From positions 9,681 to 34,336 of the forward strand of contig DCWG01000013.1 in the NCBI GenBank assembly GCA_002327525.1: a stretch of DNA of 24,656 bases, written 5' to 3'. This document shows, piece after piece, positions 1 through 6,966 of the stretch. Every line of letters starts with the position of its first letter. The stretch's first letter is position 1. The position numbers were made by a program, and so were the translations under genes. This DNA is from Gammaproteobacteria bacterium UBA2168. Its GTDB lineage: Bacteria; Pseudomonadota; Gammaproteobacteria; Pseudomonadales; Azotimanducaceae. Below the pieces are notes generated by a model. The model was not told where the DNA came from and searched no databases. It worked only from the letters and a program-made list of their open reading frames with translations.

Positions 1-295
1 CTGCCCGCAGCCGATACTGACCCGCCACGACGTTCACGTGATCGACGAATTCGTTCTGGAACTCTTCGGCGCTATCGAACCCCAGGTGCAAGCCGAAGGC
101 GGTCTCTACGCCGAGGTACTTGAGGAGGTTCTGCACGTGGCGCAAAGCCTGTACGACGACATTGCTCCGGCCTCGGAACTCGGGCTCGACACAGTGTGGA
201 TCAACCGCACCGGAACATCCGCCGCACGAAGTGCGCCTGTCGAATCCACCTGGACATTCGGCTCACTGCGGACCTTTGCCGAGGCGATAACTTGA
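1..295 (+). CDS. HAD-family hydrolase (haloacid dehalogenase type II-like), C-terminal part
   Basis: The reading frame is open from base 2 to a TGA at 293-295, so the gene begins upstream of the window. The visible 97 or so residues contain LHVAQSLYDDIAPASELG followed by LDTVWINR. This is the typical motif IV region of type II haloacid dehalogenase-like HAD hydrolases, where the paired aspartates bind magnesium. The nucleophile aspartate motif would lie upstream and cannot be checked, so the substrate is unknown. The stop overlaps the TTG start of the next gene (TTGA), which indicates translational coupling with the PTPS-like gene. A GTG at 38 is internal to the family alignment and is probably not the real start. 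Confidence 0.75.
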   Translation, partial: CPQPILTRHDVHVIDEFVLELFGAIEPQVQAEGGLYAEVLEEVLHVAQSLYDDIAPASELGLDTVWINRTGTSAARSAPVESTWTFGSLRTFAEAIT

Positions 296-783
296 GCATC
301 ACCACCATCGAAATATCGAAGGACTATCTGCATTTCGGCGCGGCACACTTCACCATCTTCTCGGCCACCGAGCGGGAGAATCTACACGGCCACAACTTTT
401 TCGTCGACGCCAGGTTCACCAGCCCGGTGGGTGCAGACGGATTAGCGTTCGACTACAACATCGCTAAGAACGCGCTTAAAAAACTGTGCGACGAGCTCGA
501 TGAGCAGGTATTGCTCGCGACAGGTTCCCCACACTTGAGAATCGAGCACGATGGAGACTACATAGTCGCCCTTTTCGCTGGAGAACGCATCCCCTTCCTG
601 TCCCGGGATGTCACACTGCTCGCACTCGCCAACATCACGGTCGAACAGCTAGCCGCCTGGTTCGTCCAGCAACTGCACGAGAACGACGCATTGACCTCGG
701 TCCCGATCACGCACGCCGAGATTCGTGTATCGTCAGGACCGGGGCAATGGGCCAGCGCGAACTGGAGTGCAGTGCAGTCATGA
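292..783 (+). CDS. PTPS/QueD-fold protein with atypical active site
   Basis: This 163-residue protein belongs to the 6-pyruvoyl-tetrahydropterin synthase / 6-carboxytetrahydropterin synthase fold. The three zinc-ligand histidines are visible at H19 (in FGAAHF) and H32/H34 (in ENLHGHNF). The usual catalytic Cys before HGH is absent; instead there is ExxHGH (E29), the signature described for PTPS-III proteins that stand in for dihydroneopterin aldolase. The LDH catalytic motif reads LDE (69-71), and the C-terminal ET motif seems to be SS (147-148). The chemistry may therefore differ from QueD. I chose TTG 292 because the family match starts there, GAGG lies 7 bases upstream, and it overlaps the HAD stop. 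The stop overlaps the next start (ATGA). Fold assignment is firm; function is open. Confidence 0.82.
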   Translation: MSITTIEISKDYLHFGAAHFTIFSATERENLHGHNFFVDARFTSPVGADGLAFDYNIAKNALKKLCDELDEQVLLATGSPHLRIEHDGDYIVALFAGERIPFLSRDVTLLALANITVEQLAAWFVQQLHENDALTSVPITHAEIRVSSGPGQWASANWSAVQS

Positions 784-1475
784 AGTGCCTGATCATCACC
801 GGCGCAAGCAGTGGGATCGGACTGCACACCGCAGAGCATTTTCTCAAAGCCGGGTATTCGGTGACCAATCTTTCACGCCGGCGCTGCCCCCTGGATGCCG
901 TGAATCACATCAACTGCCATCTCTCGCAACCCGGATTTCTGGGCAACATCAGCTCTCAGCTCACACCTTTGCTTCAGCGGGCCGATGAAGTCGTGCTGAT
1001 TCACAACGCGTCCAAAATCTGCAACGACACCGCCTTTGAAACCCAAAGTCAGGCACTGCGGGAGGTCATCGAGGTAAATCTGGTCGCACCCAACAGCCTC
1101 AATTACTTCGTTATCCCTTTCATGAAATCCGGATCGAGCATCATCTACGTCGGCTCTACTTTGTCGGAGAAGGCCGTCCCCGGTAGCTACTCTTACGTGC
1201 TGAGCAAGCACGGCCTGGTCGGCATGATGCGGGCTACTTGTCAGGATCTGGCAGGACGCGGCATCCACACCGCGTGCGTGTGCCCTGGCTTCACCGACAC
1301 CGAGATGCTGCGCCAGCACGTGCCCGAAGACGCGATGGATACCGTGCGAGGCATGTCCGCCTACAACCGGCTTGTCGATCCGGATGAAATTGCCCAGACA
1401 CTCTTCTGGTGCGCGACCAATCCCGTCATCAACGGCGCAGTCATCCATGCCAATCTAGGGCAAGTAGAGAGCTGA
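780..1475 (+). CDS. SDR-family oxidoreductase
   Basis: This 231-residue classical short-chain dehydrogenase/reductase has the N-terminal cofactor motif TGASSGIG at about residues 7-14, an HNAS segment in place of NNAG, a serine in VGSTLS near 126, and the catalytic YVLSK (Y139, K143). SDRs use NAD(P)H to reduce or oxidise carbonyl/alcohol groups. The ATG at 780 overlaps the stop of the PTPS-like gene (ATGA), so the two are probably translationally coupled. An in-frame ATG at 747 is possible, but MKCLIITG is the usual SDR beginning. Sitting beside a PTPS-fold protein, it could be a pteridine or sepiapterin reductase-like enzyme, but that rests on context only. A PP2C gene converges on it from the other side. 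Confidence 0.85.
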   Translation: MKCLIITGASSGIGLHTAEHFLKAGYSVTNLSRRRCPLDAVNHINCHLSQPGFLGNISSQLTPLLQRADEVVLIHNASKICNDTAFETQSQALREVIEVNLVAPNSLNYFVIPFMKSGSSIIYVGSTLSEKAVPGSYSYVLSKHGLVGMMRATCQDLAGRGIHTACVCPGFTDTEMLRQHVPEDAMDTVRGMSAYNRLVDPDEIAQTLFWCATNPVINGAVIHANLGQVES

Positions 1476-1497
1476 TCGCGGCCAACCACCATGCCGT

Positions 1498-1520
1498 GTT
1501 CGAGAGGAAAGCTCTCGCCG
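1498..1520. terminator. hairpin between convergent genes (possible bidirectional terminator)
   Basis: CGAGAG at 1501-1506 and CTCTCG at 1512-1517 form a perfect 6-bp stem around a GAAAG loop. GTT just outside can pair with AAC a few bases beyond, leaving a small bulge. It lies between the SDR stop at 1475 and the PP2C stop at 1560. There is no clean T-tract on either side, so intrinsic terminator activity is uncertain. Confidence 0.35.
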
Positions 1521-1559
1521 AACGCTTTAGCCGTCAAGGAATAACTCACATCTGTCACC

Positions 1560-2419
1560 TCATCCTCCCCACAAAAACCAAGCTGATACTAGCATCGCTG
1601 CAACCAGTGCAACCCAGAGGCCCCCGCGGGCCAGACGACGAACCGTTGCTTGCCTCACCGCTTCTGACTCTGCGATGAACACCTCATCTGCAACGGCGCT
1701 CGCAGCTTCTCTAGATTTCGCTGTAGCGGCCACATCCGGCGCTAACACTAGTGCGGTGACATTGTCTCTGCCTCCCGCATCGCACGCCGCCCTGACCAGC
1801 GCTTTCGCCAGCTCTGAGAATTCCATGTCCTGCTGGAGAATGGCGCCGATTTCATCGTCCGTGAGTTCATCGTTCAGTCCATCCGTGCACAACAACAGCC
1901 AGTCACCGGGACGCAGTGCGATGCTTGCCGTGTCTGGTTTCGGATCACCCACCCCCAGCACCTGAGTGACCACGTTGCGCCGCGGGTGATTGCGTGCGTC
2001 CTCCGGTGAAATGTGTTTTTGCTTGAGCAATAGCTGCATGAAGGAATGATCGCGGGTAATGGGTCGCAGCTGATCATTTCTCCAGAGATAACCACGGCTG
2101 TCACCGACCCAGGCAAAGAACGCCTCCGCCCCCGGATACGCACACCCACGATGGTCGTGCCCATCCCCTCGCAGCCTTCCGTCTTTCTCGCGGCGTCAGC
2201 GATCTCCAGATGAGCAGCTTGGAAAGCCCGCACCAGGTTGCCATCCCACGTCGCCAATTCCAGCACCTTCGAGGTGGCGATCTCGCTCACCACCTCGCCG
2301 GCCAGGTGGCCACCCATGCCGTCAGCCACCAGCCATATGTTGGCACTGTCGTCGAAGATCGCCACGTCTTCATTCAGTTCGTAGCGGCGGCCGGGATCGC
2401 TATCGACAGAGTACCGCAC
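1560..2419 (-). pseudogene. PP2C-family serine/threonine phosphatase, one frameshift
   Basis: Two overlapping reading frames together make one PP2C (PrpC/Stp-like) phosphatase of about 286 residues. The first half, from GTG 2419, carries DGMGGHLAGEVVSEIA and GMGTTIVGVRIRG. The second half carries the VGDSRGYLW region, HPRRNVVTQVLG, LLLCTDGLNDELTDDEI and GGRDNVTALVL, the conserved metal-binding motifs. A hydrophobic segment near the C-terminus (WVALVAAMLVSAWFLWG) predicts a membrane anchor. The frames join at 2129-2133, a run of five C on the + strand; one more base there would restore the frame as RGAEAFFAWVGDSRG. An in-frame TAA stands just upstream of GTG 2419, and no good ribosome site is visible. 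It may be intact in the living cell if the read lost a base. PP2C enzymes reverse Hanks-type kinase signalling; no kinase is visible here. Confidence 0.85.
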
Positions 2420-2723
2420 CGGTTAGGTCGCCCAATCCACGATGATGCGAGACACGGCTAGATCGACCCGAGCGCCTGCTGCGACGCCTCACGAAAACGG
2501 ATGGGCGAGTACCCCCCCGCTGGTTTCCGCCACGTCGAACAAAGCGTCGAGCGAGAGTGAGAGGGAGTACTGTTTAGCTTGGTGCGCGCGTAGCGCGCCC
2601 GCTCCGGATTTCGACCTTGCTCTAATTCGTCCGCGCTCGACGTGTCGGATCTAACCTGGTTGAGGTTTGAAGCTAGGCTTTATGGGCGCGCCGAGGTACA
2701 GGGGCGAGGTTGGTACCGTTTGA
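2420..2723. other. intergenic stretch without a convincing gene
   Basis: This stretch lies between the PP2C start and the transporter stop, both on the minus strand. Short open frames occur on both strands but resemble no family I recognise and have arginine/serine-rich, low-information translations. A GC-rich hairpin (GCGCGC, GTA loop, GCGCGC) lies around 2584-2599. It lacks a T-tract on either strand. The stretch must hold the promoter or translation start of the PP2C gene, but I see no clear -35/-10 pair. Confidence 0.5.
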
Positions 2724-3509
2724 TCAGAGATCCTGGTCATCGTCGCAGGCTTCTTCGTAGCCGGTGAGACCCAGATAGGGCCTGAGGTAGCGCACCGCGA
2801 CGTAGGCTGGTCCGGTGTCGAGTGCTGCGACAATCAGCTTGAACACGTAGCCGGACAGAATGAACGTCGTGAGCTGCGGCCACAATGGTGCCTCATCCAG
2901 TATGGGTAGTGCGTTCGCATAAAAGTGCGTGATCAGTATGACCGCCGTAGTATCCACTATCTGGCTGGTCATGGTGGATGCGTTGTTGCGTAACCACAGA
3001 TGTCTGCCGTCGGTGACATTTTTCCAGAAATGGAACAGGCGTACGTCACAAAACTGTGCGGCCATGTAGGCCACCATCGAGGCCGCTACCGCCCCGAATG
3101 CCAGTTCGCGGACCTCAAAGAATACCGGCAATCGGCCCGCTTCATCGCGCGCCGGCAGTCCGCTGGCCGGATCCACGCTCTCGAAACCAGGCAGAACTCC
3201 GCCCAGCCACAACAGAAAGATCACCCACAGGTTCAACAGCAATCCCACCCAGACCATGTCACGCGCCTTCTTCTCCCCGAACAACTCACTGATGAGATCG
3301 GTACACAGGAAGGTCACTGGATACGGCAGCACGCCGACAGCCACGACAAGCGGGATATTGACGCCGAACACCGTGAATGACATATCCACGAAACGGCTGA
3401 TTCCGAGTACGTTCAACAACGCCAAAGTGCCCAGAAACAGCCCTGACAGCACGAGGAACACGCGCTGTCTGCGTTTGGCGTAGTTGGGCGCGGCGTCGGC
3501 CAACGTCAT
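2724..3509 (-). CDS. yhhQ: queuosine precursor transporter (YhhQ/VUT family)
   Basis: This 261-residue membrane protein matches the YhhQ (COG1738, formerly DUF165) family, which imports queuosine precursors such as preQ0/preQ1 across the inner membrane. Family hallmarks are visible: YPVTFLCTDLISELFGEKKA after the second hydrophobic segment, ASMVAYMAAQFCDVRLFHFWK in the middle, GRHLWLRNNASTMTSQIVDT, and a final FKLIVAALDTGPAYVAV helix. About six hydrophobic segments are present. Length is slightly above the usual 220-240 because of a loop around FESVDPASGLPARDEAG. It starts 2 bases after the stop of the hydroxyacid dehydrogenase gene, so it is probably the last gene of that operon and translationally coupled. 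Nothing else in this operon is a recognised queuosine gene. Confidence 0.9.
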   Translation of the reverse strand: MTLADAAPNYAKRRQRVFLVLSGLFLGTLALLNVLGISRFVDMSFTVFGVNIPLVVAVGVLPYPVTFLCTDLISELFGEKKARDMVWVGLLLNLWVIFLLWLGGVLPGFESVDPASGLPARDEAGRLPVFFEVRELAFGAVAASMVAYMAAQFCDVRLFHFWKNVTDGRHLWLRNNASTMTSQIVDTTAVILITHFYANALPILDEAPLWPQLTTFILSGYVFKLIVAALDTGPAYVAVRYLRPYLGLTGYEEACDDDQDL

Positions 3510-3511
3510 GG

Positions 3512-4522
3512 TCAGCGCCGGTGCTGCAGATACGTCTCGTTGACGCAGTTCTGCAAACGCCCCGAACTGAGGTAGGTGAGCGCCACCTCACCACCCTTGA
3601 AGCGCATGTCATACACACTTTCCGGCGTGTAGAAGGCGGAATGCGGTGTGATCAAAAGGCGATGGTCTATCCACTCCTCATCCGCCGCCCACGACTCGAT
3701 GAGTGGATGCTCCGGATTAGCCGGTTCTTCCGGCAACACGTCGAGCCCCGCCGCGCGAACTTGATCGGTGCGCATGGCCTCGTACAACGCATCGAGATCG
3801 ATGATCGGCCCGCGTGCCGTATTGATCAGCACGAGACCCGGTTTGCTCGCGGCAAGCACCTCGGCATTGATCAGCTTTGTTGTTTCATCCGAAAGCGGCG
3901 CGTGCACACTCACAGCATCGCTGATGGAAAACAGTTCCGTCAGAGAATGTACGCGTCGAACACCGATGGCGAGATCCGAGCCATTGGAGACGTAGGGATC
4001 GTAGAAGACCACGTCCATACCGAACGCTTTTGCCCTGAGTGCGGCCGCCGTACCAATGCGGCCCAGGCCCACCACACCGAAAGTGCTGGCGGACAACCGC
4101 TTACCATAAGGATTGAGCGCGGGACGCCAAAAAACCCGAGGATCCTTCTTGAGTTCCCTCGTGTGGAACGTGATGCCCTTCATGAGCGACATCATCAGCG
4201 CGATGGCATGGTCCGCCACCTCCTGCGTGCCGTAGTCCGGCACATTGCACACGGGTATGCCGAGCGCGCCCCAGGCCGCGAGGTCGATATTGTCGAAACC
4301 CACCTTGGGGGTCACGAAGATGCGGCACTTATCGAGGCGCGAGCGATACTCATCCGGCACATCGGGCGCACACACGAGCGCATCACAGTTCGCCCACTGA
4401 TCATTCGTGACGTCCGCGTAACGTTCGCAGAACTCGGCCACGCCCCCATCCGCAACGCTCGCCTCCTCGATATCACGCCCATCCGGCCAACGTATCATGG
4501 GCCACAACACCCGGTAGGTCAT
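3512..4522 (-). CDS. D-isomer-specific 2-hydroxyacid dehydrogenase
   Basis: This 336-residue NAD(P)-dependent dehydrogenase is of the D-2-hydroxyacid dehydrogenase / C-terminal-binding-protein type. The Rossmann motif VVGLGRIG precedes a YDPYV acidic-end strand. The catalytic triad is seen as Arg in INTARGPIID, Glu in LDVLPEEP and His in TPHSAFYTPES. The N-terminal half has the usual VTPKVGFDNIDLAAWGALGI and VADHAIALMMSLMKG segments. I chose ATG 4522 because AAGGAG lies 6 bases upstream; the frame extends to 4555 without family support. It follows the LLM gene by 42 bases and is followed by the transporter after 2 bases. The physiological 2-hydroxy acid cannot be read from the sequence. Confidence 0.9.
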   Translation of the reverse strand: MTYRVLWPMIRWPDGRDIEEASVADGGVAEFCERYADVTNDQWANCDALVCAPDVPDEYRSRLDKCRIFVTPKVGFDNIDLAAWGALGIPVCNVPDYGTQEVADHAIALMMSLMKGITFHTRELKKDPRVFWRPALNPYGKRLSASTFGVVGLGRIGTAAALRAKAFGMDVVFYDPYVSNGSDLAIGVRRVHSLTELFSISDAVSVHAPLSDETTKLINAEVLAASKPGLVLINTARGPIIDLDALYEAMRTDQVRAAGLDVLPEEPANPEHPLIESWAADEEWIDHRLLITPHSAFYTPESVYDMRFKGGEVALTYLSSGRLQNCVNETYLQHRR

Positions 4523-4564
4523 ACTTTTCTCCTTGTCATACCTGGTCCGCCGCAATGCAAGGTC

Positions 4565-5512
4565 CTACCCGCGAATCAACTCCGGCACCCTGGCAACGGA
4601 CTCTCGCAGGCGGCTTTCTTCTATACCGCCTACCCTGATGCGAGTAACCACGACATGCGTTATACCGAGTTCCCGCCCGTATTCTTGCAGCTTCTCCCTC
4701 ACATAGGCGCCTTTCCCAACCACCGCCCACTCATCGAGCGCCATCTCCTCTCCACGCCGGTCCTGGGGGACGTTCTGGCCCAGACGTTCGCGCACCGCAT
4801 CCAGTTCTGAGGCATTCTCGCTCACGAATACAGTTCGCATGATCGGACGCGTCGCAACCACCGGGTGTCCCGCCTGCTCGGCGGCTGAGGCATGCGCATC
4901 GTAATTCGCACGTAACTGGCTCATGGATTCCATTGGCGAAGCAAGGTATGGCAATCCCAACCGTCCGGCTTGTGCAAGGGCCTTGGGCCCGAATGCCGCC
5001 ACCCAGATGGGTGGGTGCGGCTTCTGCACCGGCAGCGGGTCGAGTTCGACACCATGACCCCCTCCCTGGTCCCGCTCCCCAGCCGCGGCATCACTCACCA
5101 TTATCGATTCGCCCTGCCACGCCCGGATCATCACCTCCAGGCTCTCCTCGAACAGCTTGCGTTTCTCGCGGGGCACCACATTGAAGGCTTGCAGCATTTT
5201 GGGCGCATAACCGCGACCCACGCCCAACAGCACGCGACCACGGGAGAGTTGATCCAGCACCGCCACCTGTTCGGCAGCTTGTAGGGGGTTTCTGAGCGGC
5301 AGCAGGTACGACGTCGTTGCCAGGCGAATGCGTTCAGTCGCCGCTGCCACTGCCGCCAGCAGCATCAGCGGATCTGGAATCGCTCCGGGATTGAAGTGAT
5401 TCTCCGGCAACCAGAACGACTCATAGCCGAGTCCTTCCGCCACACGCGCCTGCTCGGAGAGTGCATTTGCGCTCAGATCCGAGAAATTCCAGGGAGTGAG
5501 ACCCAGTTTCAT
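4565..5512 (-). CDS. LLM-class flavin-dependent oxidoreductase
   Basis: This 315-residue protein has the bacterial luciferase-like (LLM) TIM-barrel pattern. It starts MKLGLTPWNFS, then shows ARVAEGLGYESFWLPENHF, ERIRLATTSYLLPLRNP, LDQLSRGRVLLGVGRGY and KPHPPIWVAAFGPKAL. Members use reduced FMN or F420 to oxygenate or reduce organic substrates in the cytoplasm. I chose ATG 5512, which has GAGG 8 bases upstream; GTG 5521 in the same frame is the alternative. A flavin reductase partner is not evident nearby. It belongs to a minus-strand run with the small membrane protein upstream and the hydroxyacid dehydrogenase downstream. Family call is firm, substrate unknown. Confidence 0.88.
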   Translation of the reverse strand: MKLGLTPWNFSDLSANALSEQARVAEGLGYESFWLPENHFNPGAIPDPLMLLAAVAAATERIRLATTSYLLPLRNPLQAAEQVAVLDQLSRGRVLLGVGRGYAPKMLQAFNVVPREKRKLFEESLEVMIRAWQGESIMVSDAAAGERDQGGGHGVELDPLPVQKPHPPIWVAAFGPKALAQAGRLGLPYLASPMESMSQLRANYDAHASAAEQAGHPVVATRPIMRTVFVSENASELDAVRERLGQNVPQDRRGEEMALDEWAVVGKGAYVREKLQEYGRELGITHVVVTRIRVGGIEESRLRESVARVPELIRG

Positions 5513-5534
5513 GCCAACCACCTCGACAACAACC

Positions 5535-5885
5535 CTACAAGACGTCGTTCAGCACACCGGGTATCAGACGCCAGTACCAACACCACCATACGAACGCGAT
5601 GTTCGCACCGAGCAGCAGCGTATAGTGCAAGCGACGTGACAACCACCAGAAGCTGCCCGCCCAGGCCCGATAAGCCAGGGGCAATTGCACAATCACACAC
5701 ACCGCCATCGCAACGGACAACCACAGCAGCCTCTCGATGGTGAGGTCGCCTCCCGGCATGAAGTCTACCGGGTTCGATCCGCTGGAAAGAAATCCACCGA
5801 TCAGTACGACCAGCAGCAAGGCAGACAACACCGCCACCAGAGACGCCCCCTGGCTTGCAGCGCTTCTATCATCGATCCGGATCAC
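5535..5885 (-). CDS. small membrane protein with three predicted helices
   Basis: About 116 residues with three strongly hydrophobic segments: SLVAVLSALLLVVLIGGFL, LLWLSVAMAVCVIVQLPLAY, and a C-terminal RLHYTLLLGANIAFVWW followed by CWYWRLI. The last segment resembles the membrane module found at the C-terminus of some beta-lactamase-fold serine hydrolases (RLHYTL...FLWYW), here without any hydrolase domain. Start choice: GTG 5885 overlaps the end of the upstream gene by 17 bases. The frame extends to an ATG at 5945, but that part overlaps the upstream coding region more deeply and reads like its shadow. Function is unknown. Close packing suggests cotranscription with the secreted protein upstream and the LLM gene downstream. 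Confidence 0.6.
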   Translation of the reverse strand: MIRIDDRSAASQGASLVAVLSALLLVVLIGGFLSSGSNPVDFMPGGDLTIERLLWLSVAMAVCVIVQLPLAYRAWAGSFWWLSRRLHYTLLLGANIAFVWWCWYWRLIPGVLNDVL

Positions 5886-6798
5886 CGCTCTGTGTCTCGT
5901 TCGTGTCGCTGATTTGCGGACCACCCTGCAGCAGATAGAAGGCACGCATACTGGCCACTACTGCCGCCACATGACGCTGCAACGCGAAATCCCGATACAG
6001 GGGATCCCGGTCGAGCAATACGCACCTCACGTCGCCACAACGAAACTCAGTCGCATCGCCGAATTTGTTGCCCGCGCGGCCGTACTCCCCGAATTCACTT
6101 GGATTGTCGGCCAGTTTCCAGAACACTTCCCAGGTAACCGGCATTCCGAACATAGGAGCCTGCACGGCGGTTAGCGTATCCTGCGCCGCATCCGTGAGGA
6201 TTTTTTTGTAGCTTTCCACCGGTGCGGTTACGTAATCGCACGCATCCCCGACCTCTGCCGCGACGGCATCGACATCGAGCTTGTATTTGTCGAATCGATC
6301 CCCCATAGACAACCTCCACCATCGGCCTGTGTAGACCGGCACCGCGTGCGCCGGGGAGGTTACTTCCTGCATGTATCCGATGAGGCGACCCAGACTGCGG
6401 TAGCGTTCCGCATCGCTCGCGGCCTCGAAAAGGGCTTTGGTCAGAACATCGAAGTGGTCGTGAAATCGCGTATCGATCATCCACAGCATGCTGTCGTCCG
6501 AGGCGACATCGTCATGTTCACGCGCGCGATCGTAGTAAGACCAGCGAAACATACGCGTGAAGACATTGGTTTGCGCCTGGCTGGCATTGGCCTTGGCGAC
6601 ATAGCGAACATCGAGTGCCGAAAGAGTGGGTATGGCGGTGCCTGATACGCAGCGGTTGAACTGTTTTGCAGCGATGAATGTGAGTTGTTGATGCAGCCGC
6701 GCCTCGTAGCCCCAAACCGGGTTGCCCGATCCAGCCGCCGAAAGTACGACGACCGCGAGCAATCGCGCCGAAATCCGTAGCCAGAGGCTGAACGTCAT
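5869..6798 (-). CDS. secreted protein, distantly S1/P1 nuclease or phospholipase C-like, uncharacterised
   Basis: This 309-residue protein begins with a signal peptide (hydrophobic core LLAVVVLSAAGSG, likely cut near VWG/YEA). The mature part is predicted mostly helical and rich in His/Asp pairs: LHQQLTFIAAKQFNRC, REHDDVASDD, DTRFHDHFD, LIGYMQEVTSPAHAVPVYTG. The last resembles the D/E-x-x-x-P-x-H element of zinc-dependent phospholipase C and S1/P1 nucleases. Two cysteine pairs towards the C-terminus (CGDVRC and others) fit an exported, disulphide-bonded protein. GGGAG sits about 8 bases before ATG 6798. It appears to be the first gene of the minus-strand run ending at the YhhQ transporter, with a divergent alcohol dehydrogenase upstream. 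Enzymatic activity is inference only; I recall similar uncharacterised gammaproteobacterial proteins. Confidence 0.65.
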   Translation of the reverse strand: MTFSLWLRISARLLAVVVLSAAGSGNPVWGYEARLHQQLTFIAAKQFNRCVSGTAIPTLSALDVRYVAKANASQAQTNVFTRMFRWSYYDRAREHDDVASDDSMLWMIDTRFHDHFDVLTKALFEAASDAERYRSLGRLIGYMQEVTSPAHAVPVYTGRWWRLSMGDRFDKYKLDVDAVAAEVGDACDYVTAPVESYKKILTDAAQDTLTAVQAPMFGMPVTWEVFWKLADNPSEFGEYGRAGNKFGDATEFRCGDVRCVLLDRDPLYRDFALQRHVAAVVASMRAFYLLQGGPQISDTNETQSGDPDR

Positions 6799-6966
6799 GG
6801 TGTATCTCCCCCAACTCCGGAGTTTAAGGCATCTACCTCTCTACCGCATGGCCAGTGGAACTCTGGGGCTTCGCTGTAGTAATCGGGAAGGCCCTTTGGC
6901 AAACTCACCCGGCTTGCTTCAGACCCGCCACACAGATGGACGGGACACCATTATGGGGGAATCCAG
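6799..6966. promoter_or_regulatory. divergent intergenic region (promoters inferred)
   Basis: These 168 bases separate divergently transcribed genes and must contain promoters for both directions. The minus-strand ribosome site (GGGGGAGAT) is at its left end. At the right end a GGGGGA run lies 7 or so bases before ATG 6967. I could not identify a convincing -35/-10 pair or a palindromic operator. Confidence 0.4.

Noticed and set aside
2442..2654. Possible 70-residue gene in the 2420-2723 gap
   Set aside because: No ribosome site, no recognised family, low-information sequence; the opposite strand gives equally poor frames.
3521..4810. Long + strand frame (429 residues)
   Set aside because: It lies antisense to the 2-hydroxyacid dehydrogenase and LLM genes, whose motifs are clear; its translation has no family features.
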